Assembly: GCA_958510825.1 (NCBI GenBank)
Contig: OY294044.1
Coordinates: 85,296,895 to 85,360,894 of the forward strand
Reading direction: 5' to 3'
DNA: 64,000 nt
Source of the DNA: Brachypterus glaber
Lineage: Eukaryota > Arthropoda > Insecta > Coleoptera > Kateretidae
Shown: positions 8,924-20,000 of the stretch, piece by piece
How positions within the stretch are numbered: position 1 is the first letter of the stretch
How the letters are laid out: the number at the start of each line of letters is the position of its first letter
Notes under the pieces: generated by a model
Told to the model about the DNA's origin: nothing
Database searches by the model: none
What the model saw: only the letters and a program-made list of their open reading frames with translations
Position numbers and translations under genes: made by a program

Positions 8924-11071
8924 TTATAAATTATTTAAAACGTACATTACAGCAACAAAACTTAGACTACTAAACGTTATTCGATTCCCAGAACTTTTGG
9001 AATTAGAACCATTTCTACTTCTTTCCTGCTCTAAAGTGTGTTCGGGAGTATGGTGGGCCTCCCTCTTACTCCTCTCGTGAAAAATGTCTTCCTTAATTTC
9101 TTCTTCTAAATTTGCTACCCTGGATAATTTAGTAGATACATTCGGAACATCAAGATCTCTATTTATAAACCCGTGTTGTTGCAATTGAATGTTTTGGTTA
9201 AGAATTGATGGGTTTAAAGGTGGCAGTTCGCCTTTAAATGGAACCGATTGTGGTCTGGTTCTTATATATTCCGAAGCCTTTGAGGTTCTTTGATCCAGGA
9301 TACTTCCTGAAGGAGTTAATTTAGCAGTTAAACTTGCTCCAGATACTTTTTTACCATCATAAGTTACTACTACATCAGGTTGACTTTCTAGATCGAGATC
9401 AGTTGGTGATTCTATGTCGATATTTGAAGGTTGTCTTACAACTTCTATAGGTTTATTGGTTTGAGAGTTAGGTGGTAAATAATACGATTCTACTCGCTCG
9501 GCGGCTTCAGCTATGGGTTCCATTATATCTTCGGGTTCCGTTATATTAAAATTTCTGGGTCTTTTATAAAGGACTTTGTAAAAGTGTTTTTTGGGAAAGG
9601 GTCTTTTAAATTTTTCGGCTTCAAGGAAGGTGGGATCTAATACTCTTACAGGTTTTGGTATAGTGTCTTCATTTTTGATATTGATCATACCAATTTCGCT
9701 TTCGTATTTTAATTCAGGTTCATCCAGGGAAAAACGTTTTTCCATATCTTTAGAGATAATAGGTTTGAAACCCTTTTCGATAATAACAGAAGAGGCTTTA
9801 AAGCCTGTATTGACTTGAGGATCACTAGCTTTGATTTCTGTTGAAGATAGCAGAGCTGATGCAGCCTTTAAATCTTTAACTTCTTGTGGAGCATCAGTGA
9901 CAGGTTGTTCTGGAGATATTTGTACTTCAGGCGTATGAACATAGGATTCAGGTAGTGTTATTTTTTGGAGTGGTGGTGTTGGTTTTTGCGTGACTGGTGC
10001 AAGTGCGGGTTTTGTAGCCTGTTCAGGATTAGAAAAGGACATTTGACTGTTAACGGTGACAGACGCATGGTTTTGATTTGGAGCTAAAACTGGTCTATAC
10101 ATTGGTTTTCCGGTAATGATCTGGGGCATAACTTGTCTAACGGGTCCGTTGGGATGTCTCATAACAAGAGGAATTTTACCCATTGGTATCGGTACTTTTG
10201 TCATTTGTGGTGGTAGATGCCCCATCATTGCCAGTTGGCCATTTTTCATAAGTTTTAGTGGGTATTTGGAAGGAGATTGCTGAGATTTCAACATAATAGG
10301 ATATTTCATTAATTGGGGCTTTTGAGATTTGGGCAACTGGATGGTTTCGTATTGGTTTTGTTTTACGAGAACCAAACCTTGAGGTGGAAATTGTTTGTTT
10401 GAATTATTTTTTATGATTTTTGGTATACTAATGTTTACAGGTCTTCGTACTACGGTTTTAGAAGAGGGACTATTAGGTGGAGCAACAATTTTAGGATTTA
10501 CTTGACTTTGAGCTGTAATAAAAGCGTACTTTTTTATTTTGGACACGTACTTTTCAGGTTCTGGTGGTGCTTGTGTGGTGGTAGTGCTAGTGGTGGTACT
10601 TGTGGTCGAGAATCTATATATGTGGGGTCTAGTATTATCTGGTGAGACTTCTACAAGTGGACTGGGCCTAAATTCATATCGATTTTTATACGGGTTCTCA
10701 ATAAACGGATATCGCTTGCTTGGAAATGGGTCATTGTAAAAGTTCTGTTGTTGTGCTTGGTTTTGATACGGATATTGTGTCTTTTTTGGCTGGTCTTGGA
10801 CATACCCATAATGGTCAGGATTGTAGGGATTGGTCAGTTCTGAAAATTTGGATAGAGAAGGATTATCTTGTTTGTCTTCTTTAATATTATATGAATTGAT
10901 GTTTACCCTTAAGTCGTAGCGCTGAGACTCGCTGTTTTCTAGATCGGTGTATTGCTCTTGGAGGTTCAGTGGAGCTGGTACCACTACTGGTTTGGGTTCG
11001 CTGGCTGCAGTCGGGTCGTCACATGAGTCTAGTACGTTAATTTTCCAGCCAAGGTAGCGATGAGAGTAACA
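8924..11071 (-). CDS. Skeletor: Skeletor terminal exon: Pro/Thr-rich stalk, RSKR site, hydrophobic tail
   Basis: Acceptor AG 11073-11072. It encodes 715 residues and TAA: first CYSHRYLGWKINVLDSCDDP completing the cupredoxin-like region, then a low-complexity Pro/Gln/Lys-rich segment, a Thr run (STTSTTTSTTTTQAP), repeated KxPxxM-type motifs (KYPLKLMKNG, MGKIPLVMRH), an acidic part, RSKR (9073-9062) and a C-terminal hydrophobic ITFSSLSFVAVMYVLNNL. The tail after SSGN resembles a GPI-attachment signal, and RSKR fits a furin-type cleavage site; both are inferred. The true exon start is 11071, upstream of any in-frame GTG or ATG. Confidence 0.92.
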   Translation of the reverse strand, partial: CYSHRYLGWKINVLDSCDDPTAASEPKPVVVPAPLNLQEQYTDLENSESQRYDLRVNINSYNIKEDKQDNPSLSKFSELTNPYNPDHYGYVQDQPKKTQYPYQNQAQQQNFYNDPFPSKRYPFIENPYKNRYEFRPSPLVEVSPDNTRPHIYRFSTTSTTTSTTTTQAPPEPEKYVSKIKKYAFITAQSQVNPKIVAPPNSPSSKTVVRRPVNISIPKIIKNNSNKQFPPQGLVLVKQNQYETIQLPKSQKPQLMKYPIMLKSQQSPSKYPLKLMKNGQLAMMGHLPPQMTKVPIPMGKIPLVMRHPNGPVRQVMPQIITGKPMYRPVLAPNQNHASVTVNSQMSFSNPEQATKPALAPVTQKPTPPLQKITLPESYVHTPEVQISPEQPVTDAPQEVKDLKAASALLSSTEIKASDPQVNTGFKASSVIIEKGFKPIISKDMEKRFSLDEPELKYESEIGMINIKNEDTIPKPVRVLDPTFLEAEKFKRPFPKKHFYKVLYKRPRNFNITEPEDIMEPIAEAAERVESYYLPPNSQTNKPIEVVRQPSNIDIESPTDLDLESQPDVVVTYDGKKVSGASLTAKLTPSGSILDQRTSKASEYIRTRPQSVPFKGELPPLNPSILNQNIQLQQHGFINRDLDVPNVSTKLSRVANLEEEIKEDIFHERSKREAHHTPEHTLEQERSRNGSNSKSSGNRITFSSLSFVAVMYVLNNL

Positions 11072-14000
11072 CTAAAACAAAATTATTCAGTATTATGTTT
11101 TCTTCATGTAGATTTGAGAGGAGCAACAAGTTTGAGCTTTTGCCAATGATTAGTTTATATTAATTGATATTTCAGTTAAAAATACTAAAATAAATATAAT
11201 TTTAATTTTATCTTGTTTGAAAAATTGGAATAGTAAGCGAACCTTGCTTCTTAATATTTCCGATATTAACCCTTAACCCGGCGTCTGACACGTGGGGTGT
11301 CACAAACCCCAGAGTCCAAATATAACTCCGTAACTATTTTATTTTCGCGCCAAGCGAAGACAGCACCTCAGTACCTTTCAATCGCTTTTTACTTTGCACA
11401 GTGTAGCATGAACGGCAGTATGAATATTGAAGCATTAGAGGCCACGTCCTTTTGAAGTCGCCTGGGGTTTCTGACACCCCACGTGTCATAATAAGTAACA
11501 TTTATTTTCCTACAACCTAGCTAGTAGTTAGTGCCTATTTTCCACCCATTGCCTATGACAATGGTTGAAAAGTGAAAATTAGTTGATTTTACATCTGCTG
11601 TCAGAAAATGAGTAAACGTGAAACACATAACCTTAAATTGACAAATTAATATTTTAAGACAATTTTTGCGTCTTTTGGATTTTTAGGTCGTAGAAAAAAT
11701 AGTATACGGACCTCGACGCAAACTATTTCGGTGGACTTCGAGAGATTTTTTACTCGGCTGCACCTCATAAAAAAATAAGCACTCTCTTGCACTGAAAACT
11801 AGGTTCGCGTACTCGGTGCGTAATATACTATTATCTTCCTGTTTCTCCTGTATTTTTCAGTCATATTACGATTACTTAAAGTAATTTATTTTGAACCCTA
11901 CCTATAATATTTAAAAGTTTATAATTTATGTTATTCATGTAGATCTTTGTTTGGCAATTTTAAACGTTATTTTTTTTAGTTAATAGGAAACAAAAAGCTT
12001 TCCTATTTTTTGTTTTTTAAATTTGATTTATTTTTGTTAACCGATTAAAAATAAACATATATGTATTTAAGATTTTTAAAATTATTTTTAGGTTAATATA
12101 TTGTATAACTCAAATATTTTACTACATTTTATATAAAATTTATTAAATAAAGCAAAAACGGTCCCATTTATTGTTGGGGTTTATTATACCCCACCTGTCG
12201 TTACTTGTAAAACTAAACCACCTGTCAGACGCCGGGTTAATAAAGTTGTTTTTAATGTTGATATTTTAAATGTAATCTCTGCTTGTACTGAGGTTGTTAA
12301 TAAGGTGCTCTTATTGTTAACTATATTTAAATTGTGAATTCAGGAATTTAAAATTCGTTAAATTGTATTTAGTATGAAACTTATTTTTTAACCGACTGCC
12401 AAAAAAAGAGGAGATTATATTGTTTTTTTCCCAAAGTTATAAAAGTTAAATAAAACTACGAACTTGGTAATACACAGTATCTGGTGTATTCTTGTCTGGA
12501 GTCCACTGAATGACTCCCGGTTCTCCTTGATCACATTTAAGTTCCAAAATACGTTGATATGCACCAAAAGACTCATAATCTTCAGCATCCGAGTCACCTG
12601 TCGGTGTCCAGTAACATGATCTTCCCGTACCAGTTGGAACCACTGTTCCATCATTTCTTTGCTCTACTCCAGCAAATATCGTTACGTTCTAAAAGAATTA
12701 TGGTTTAGATTTTTAATTGTATTTTTTATAATTAAATTTTTTAGGTTCTTGTTATTATACAGGGTGTTTTATTAGCCTCTTCACAAACTTTGGCAATGAA
12801 AACTAGAATTAATTTCATAAATAAATGTTTACATAAACGTAGATCTTATCTTTCTTTGTTCAGAAGTTATAGCGCTATGGTCAGCGCTACATTTAGATTA
12901 CATAAAAGAGAAGTTCTACAGAAGAAGACAAAAGTATAATTATTGTTGTGTTTTAAAATAAAATTATGCATATTTTAGGTAAAAATAACATTTTAAATTA
13001 CTTTTTAAAGAGGCTGATGAATACCTAAAATATGTATAATTTCAATTTAAAAATAATTATACTTAATTATATTTTTGTCTTCTTTTTTAGAACTTTTTTT
13101 TTTGTCTAATCTAACCATTGACATAAACAAACTATTTTTGACAGGTGATTATTTAAAATGATAAATAAGTTAAAATTTTGTTTTGCTAAATCATGGCTAC
13201 GTTTTTTAAAGTTAAAAATTTTAGAAGCGTTTTAACTTCTGAACAAAGAAAGATAGAACCTACATTTATATGAACCTTTCTTCATGATATTAAATATACT
13301 TTGTATTGCAAAAGTTTGTAAAGAGTCTAATAAACAAAACACCCTGTATTCTTACTTTTTTCTCTTCAGCAGTTTTGTGTTCATAACCCCCTACTGAATC
13401 GTCTGTAATATAAAATGGATGGTATTTTGCTGGGATTTCTGGGTCCTGTCCTCCTTCCACTATAAATGTATACTGTTTGCCTCTTACTACGTTAATTTCT
13501 GGTATCAACAAACCATTTATATACCAGGAAATACCCCATCCAACATGGCCTAGAAAATAAGAAAAATATTAAATTTCAATGTATTGTATAATTGATGTTG
13601 GCGGCAAAGTGAGAGAAAGTAACTACTTATTCAATCAAAAAAATAAAAAACTAGTAAACTATAGAAACTTTAAACTATTTCGTTTTAATGTATAAAGTCT
13701 CAAAATAGTTATTTTTGTATTTAAAACAAAATTACTGATTTCTGCTTGAACTTGCTGATCGAGGCGCCAAACTGAGATCGCGACAATTACGGAAAAGCAG
13801 AAATTAATTTTGCGCTTGTAATACAAACAATATTTTTCCCAAAATCTTATAAAAATACTAAAATTCTTTGTTAAAACTGTACAGTTGCCATGACAGCAAG
13901 CGAACAAACAATGTTTGCTGGTTGTTAGTGTTTGTTTAGTAACGTGCGCAAAATAAAAACATTTGAATAAATCGTAGGAAATAGCTATTTTTCTAACAAG

Positions 14001-17000
14001 TATGGAAAGAGGCTCTTTTCCGCACTAGATTGCATTTGCAAACAATCGAGTGCGGAAAAGCCTCTTCTTCTACTACCGGAGTTAAAAATAAAATATGCTT
14101 TTATACTTTATTAAACAAATTTTATTTTTATAGTTTTTTTTATAAAAAAAACAATTAACAATTAAATTTAATCATTTTTATAATTTTATTTTTCAAGGTT
14201 CCCCATTTCCTTGTATAAAAACTGTTGATCGGTCGCCATGGAAGAAGTGTCTTAACTAAAAATTCAAGCTACTTGATCTTTTATAAAATAAAAATGCGTT
14301 CGGAAAAGGCCTTCTTTCAGCAAACATGAGTGCAAAAAGAGAAATATATTTTTCTACGAGGATCCGGAAAGATGTCTCTTTCCGCACGCATAATTATTTC
14401 ATAAAAACAAGTAGCTTGATTATATAAACGGGTAACATTATTGGCTAAAACACTTCCATGGCGACCGATTAACATGATAGCGTCCTAAGCTAGTTTGTTC
14501 GTGTCAATTGTGTTGTCAATTTTAATTGTAAAGTTTTTGTAAAATAAAATGATGAACCTTAAAGAAGAATATGAAAGTTACCTGAAGGAATAATAGAAAT
14601 GGCAAATGCAACTGAAAACTGCAACAAATTTATCATTAATGTTCAACCAAAATAGAAATTGGTAATAACTAATGTTAGATTCTTTTTAATAATTGTTAAA
14701 ACTTTTACTATCTTAATTCTGTCTCGTTATTCTTGTTATATTTATTCACAAAATAATAAAAATGTTTTTTCTTAATTGTAAATTGTTTTTTTATTGGAAA
14801 AGCATATAAAAATAAAATTTATTCAAGTATACTTATATATAAAAGCATATTTATATTTAACTCGCGCGTAGAAAAAATAGTGTTCCTAACGCATGCGTAA
14901 AGAGGCTTTTCCGCACTCGATTGCTTGCCTGAACTCCGCTACGCGTCGTTCAGGCTAATGTAATGTAGTGCGGAAAAGAGCCTCTTTCCACACTTGTTAG
15001 GAAAATAGCTATTTCAGCGAAATGAACATGTGTTGGATAAATCATTGTACTTATTTATAGCATAACCTACCAGTTATGGCGGGATAGCCTCTTTTGCCAC
15101 CGGTTGGACCCATCTGAGCGTAATAAACACCATCTTCTGGTTCATAGCATTCGATGGGTGGTATTTTCCATGCGTTTTTCCTTGATGCTGGGGCTGGAGT
15201 GGGTACAACTAAAATAAAAATAGTTATATATTTATACATTTCTGTGTAGAAAACTAAAACGATAAGAAACATTAGATCAGATTTAGAAAAAGAATTTATA
15301 AAATAGAAAAAATTGTACTTAGTTCGTATCACCAACAGAAAGTTTGTTCCGAGGGGTAAACCGCAGAGGAATTCAGGTGTACAAATTGGAAGTAATCTGG
15401 AGGAAATCTTTAAAGGTTACGAGGTAATCTAAAGTAAATTTTTAAAGATTTCCGCCTTATCGGAGGAAATCTTAAAAACTCGAGGTAATCTAGATAGAGT
15501 ACCTCCAAAGCTTTGGAGGCACTCTGGAGGATTTTCTTCTAAAAGGAATCAGGTGTACAAAATTTAGTCAGCGGTTTAGCCCTCGGTTTGTTCACCGTTT
15601 AAAATAAGATATTTTTTTTGTTATTTTAAAAGTGTGATTAGAAAATAAAGTGTTGTGTTTAAAATAGATTTATTTAAAAAAGTAGAAAAAACTATAATAC
15701 ATTCTATGAAAAAAAGAAACTACCAATAGTTGGAAGAGAAAGAAAAAACGCAAATTTTGTGCTGTCTATTGCTCAGTAGTTTCAGGAATGGTTCTTACTC
15801 TACCTGGAAAGAAACCAATAATAAAGTTAGTAATGAAAAGAACAGCCGGAAGTTAAATTTATTACGGGTGGCAATGGACCGAAAAATAAATTTTTGTTGT
15901 ATTTTTGGTTTTAAAATGTACTGAAGCGTTGTGAAAAGTTGGTGTTATAAAAAAATCGTACATCTTTTAATCTGTTCGTTAGATTTAAAACCTTTAAACG
16001 ATATGTCCCATTTAAAATACCCTTCACCAAACGATTCAGAATCTTAAAGATCTGATCTTGGTAGTTTTCGTCATTAAGGAGCGCAAAAAATTATATTTTT
16101 GCCCATAACAGGCTTATGATTGAGGCTTATGATTGATTTTGGGGTAAAATACAACATTTTTAATTTTATATGTAGTTCCGAGATATAGTCATTTAAAGAT
16201 TTTGCCACCCGTATAGAAATGGTCTTCGTTTCAGCTTGCTTACCTCTTTGTGCTGCTCTGTTGGTGCCCCTGCTAGTTTGTTTGCTTGGTTTTGAAGCTG
16301 ATTTTTCCGAATCTGCAGCTACGGTTTCTTGTTGTTTTTGGCTTCCGCGATTACCACCTCGTCTTCTTTCAGTTCCTCTAGTTCTTGGGGCTTGAGTCGC
16401 TATTGAAAAAGTAGTGAACAATTATAATTTTATACAGGCTGATTCAGAATTGGTGAATCAAACGAAAATGGTAGATTCCCCATTCGAAAAGAAGACAATA
16501 AATTTAAAAAATGCAAGGAGATTCTATAAAAGAAAACGTTTCTATACACCTAGGTTCGAAATTCAGTTTTAAGAGGTCCTCATTACATACCTTTTGGTTC
16601 CTCTTCTGCAACAGCTGCAGCTTGTGTAACCTCTTCCACAATCTTTTGTTTTTGAGCTTGTTGAATAGCCTTCATCATAGGTTGTTCTCCTTCGGGCATA
16701 GGACAGTTCCATCTAGCGGGACGTCCGAAGTCTAAAAATTGATCTCCTTTGGTGTAGCTACTGTGGAAGGACACTTCGTCTCTTTGATTTAGAGGTCCCA
16801 CCGCCCAAATTATTGCCTGACTGTTGTTAGTAAATATGGGTTTGTCGAATTTGTCTGAGGCTTTTAGAGGACGCTGGTAAGTCACGATGGAGTAGCCGTT
16901 TACCATAGCGGCGTTAAGGAGGCGTATGTTGTTGGTGTTTTCCTTAAAACAAATTTATTATAAATTTAATGCTTGTATGTTTTCATAAAATGTTAAGATG

Positions 17001-20000
17001 ATTTTAAAACACAAAAAATTAATTCATCTTTCAACAAAAAGAGTTTTTAATAATCTAATAGGGTAATAAATAATTTAATCTTTATATAAAGAATAAATAT
17101 TCTGCCATTTTGAACAAATAAATGAAGTTTTGTTTTTGTTTTTTATGTTACACACTGGGCCACAAGCATTAATAGTATTTACCAGAAATGTGCGCAAGGT
17201 GAGTAGTATATTTAGATTTATCAATAGTCTAAAGTGTTCAGATCAAATATTTTTTTACCGATAAATCATACATTTTCCCTCTTGGACATAATCTTGACAA
17301 TTTTTTAGGAGTACTTGAGAACTACTACCAATTTTGTTTCAGTTGATTCTAAGGTATTAATTAAAAAATCTTGCAGGATATTGGTAGTAGTCCTCAAGCC
17401 CTCCTGAAGAAATAATACGATTATGTTCAAAAGGGAAAATGTTTGATTACATCGGCACTTAGTGCTACTAAAAGTGCCGATGTATTGAAATCTTCGCCGA
17501 AAAGTCAAAATCTTTGACCACGTTTTTTTCACATTTCTCGACGTTTTATACGAAATCAGTAAAAAAAATTTGCGTCCTTCTGTCTGTAAACTCTCTAACT
17601 CCATTTCTACATGAGTAATCGACTTGCGGTTTTTTGCATATTGTTTCTTATCGTATTCCAAAGAGCTGATTAGATTTTGGCGGTAAACGATTGGGGGTAA
17701 GGGGGTAAAAATAGGGTAAAACTCCTATTTTTACCGTTTTTTGTTTATAATTAAGGCAATTATTATTGTATTTGGTTAATTTAGCACTTATATATAAGAT
17801 AATTTTAAATTGGTGAAAAAATGTTATAAACAACGTTTTCCTAAAACACATTGTTTTCGAGATATTGGCGTTTAAAGCAGTAAAAGGATTTTTTAGCATA
17901 TCTCACATATTTATAACTCGATTTCAAAAAATTATATTTTAAATAAAAGCTCTTTTTAATCCCTATAAAAAATGTTATTTAAAGATTTTTGCTAGAATAT
18001 AATGTTTTAAAGATACAGAATTTAAAATCAAACAAAACACCTAGTTTGAAATTTGCAAACTAGATGGCTCTAGTGTACAGTAGTGCCGATGTTTTGACAG
18101 GGTGCTTGCAACGTTTCATCTAGTTTAATGGTGAAAAAATACATAATCTGAAAACTAGAGTAGCTAAATATGCGAATATTTCTGTTAAATTTTATAAATG
18201 CTTGTAGCTCAGTTTGAATGTGACTGCAATGGATGGGTAAGGTTTTTGCCTTCTAATTATGCCAAATGGACCAAAAGATTTAGCATACTTACAAGAAGTC
18301 TGTTATCTGGACAAGAACCAGCTGGTCCAGAACATTGAGATTTGTCATCCAAATAGTAGTCGTCAGCGTATCCTTTAAGAGTTTCCTTGTCAACCCATGC
18401 GACCACCACGTCTCCTCCTACCATGACGCTTTTTTGCTCTTCACCAGAGATACCAAAAGACATGTATTCTCGGTTATCTGTGAAAAATTATAAATTATTA
18501 ATCCATAAAAACAAAATAGCTCGAAACTAGTGCAGTAAATTCGAGCGATTTTTATGGTCTATCTCTAAAATGTCCCCAAATGCACGCAACTAGCACTGAC
18601 AAACTTTTAAGAAGTGATTCTATGTCGAAAAATATGAAAAAAGTTACTATAAAGGTTGGTCCGGAAATGAGCCCTAAGGGAGCTACGACTTCTAATGGTA
18701 GGGGGGGGGGTGAGGTCATTTTGGAGTGTTACGCCCATGTTAATGGTATAGGAAAATAGCTTTACAGGGGGCGGGGTGGGGTCCAAAATTATCAAAATTT
18801 GCGTTACGTAATACCTGAACGTTCCCTTATGTAACACCGTAGGGCCAACCATTTTCGATAAAATTGAAATTTAAGATGCAATTTCACGTTCTGTGTATCA
18901 AAAATAGGAACAAAAAAATGCACCAATAGAAATTTGAATACTGAAGGTTGATTCTAAATTAAAAACTGTGAAAAAAAGATCGTATACATCTAGGTTCGAA
19001 AATCGGTTTTAGAGTACTACGGCGACCTCGACGGCGACTTAAAGAATAATTATTCTTTTGTGTTAAAACTTTTTAGGGGAGCGCAGCTCCCTTAGACATT
19101 TAAAACAATACCATATTTATTAAAAAAAATTCTAAAACAAATTAATTTTTAATAATTTGAAAAAGAAAGTCAAACTTTCCATCATCACACAGTCTCATGG
19201 TGGCCCATAACGAAATGTCTCATGGTGGCCCAAATCCACATATACAGCAAAAAAAATATATATATATTTTTTTAAGAATATATTTGCAGTTTTTATGTAA
19301 TTCTAAAGGGCATTAGTTGTCTTTTAAATTAATATAAAAAGCTTCTCTTGAAAGTTGTCTTTTTTTTATCAAAACCACCACTCACAGGTACTACTCATTT
19401 GAGGCTAAGCGGGCCGTGAACAAAAATATATTTAGGAATGTGCGGTTGGTAGGGGAGGTAACTGTTATATGACCAATGGGGTTCTCTTCCTATCCTGTTA
19501 AAAAAAATCAAATTCTCATAGTGGCCTTGTCTCATGGTGGCCCACCCTCCCCTACCTACCCTTAGGAGAGTCTTAGCTCCCGTAGGACTTTTTCCGGTCC
19601 AACCTTTATAGGAACCTTTTTTCATATTTTTGGACCTAGAATCACCGCTTAAAATTTTGTACCCTATTTCTGAATCACCCTGTATATACAGGGACAAAAA
19701 GTTAAAAAAAGTTAAAAGTTATAAACATATGTCTAAAAATGCGTCATAAGGGAGCTACGCCCCTTTGAAATTGGCTAAAAAAATCGGTTTTTATTTAATA
19801 ACTCAGGAACCCTTTGATATATATTAACGAGGTTTTGCACATGAATTAATCCTAATAAGGCCCATCTTTGTATGTCATTTTCACGTACTTATTTAAACCA
19901 GGGGTGTGCGAAACGGGGGGGCCTTATCAGTTTTTTGTCCCAAACTTTTTTCTGTGTAACTTTTTTGCAATTTTATTTTTGAAATATGATTCCTCAGGTC

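Noticed and set aside
9591..10739. Plus-strand frames within the Skeletor terminal exon
   Set aside because: Antisense to a long conserved-strand exon; no family match.
12415..12654. Minus-strand frame overlapping the 12464-12688 Skeletor exon in another phase
   Set aside because: The overlapping frame with VVPTGTGRSCYWTPTGDSDA matches the Skeletor family; this one does not.
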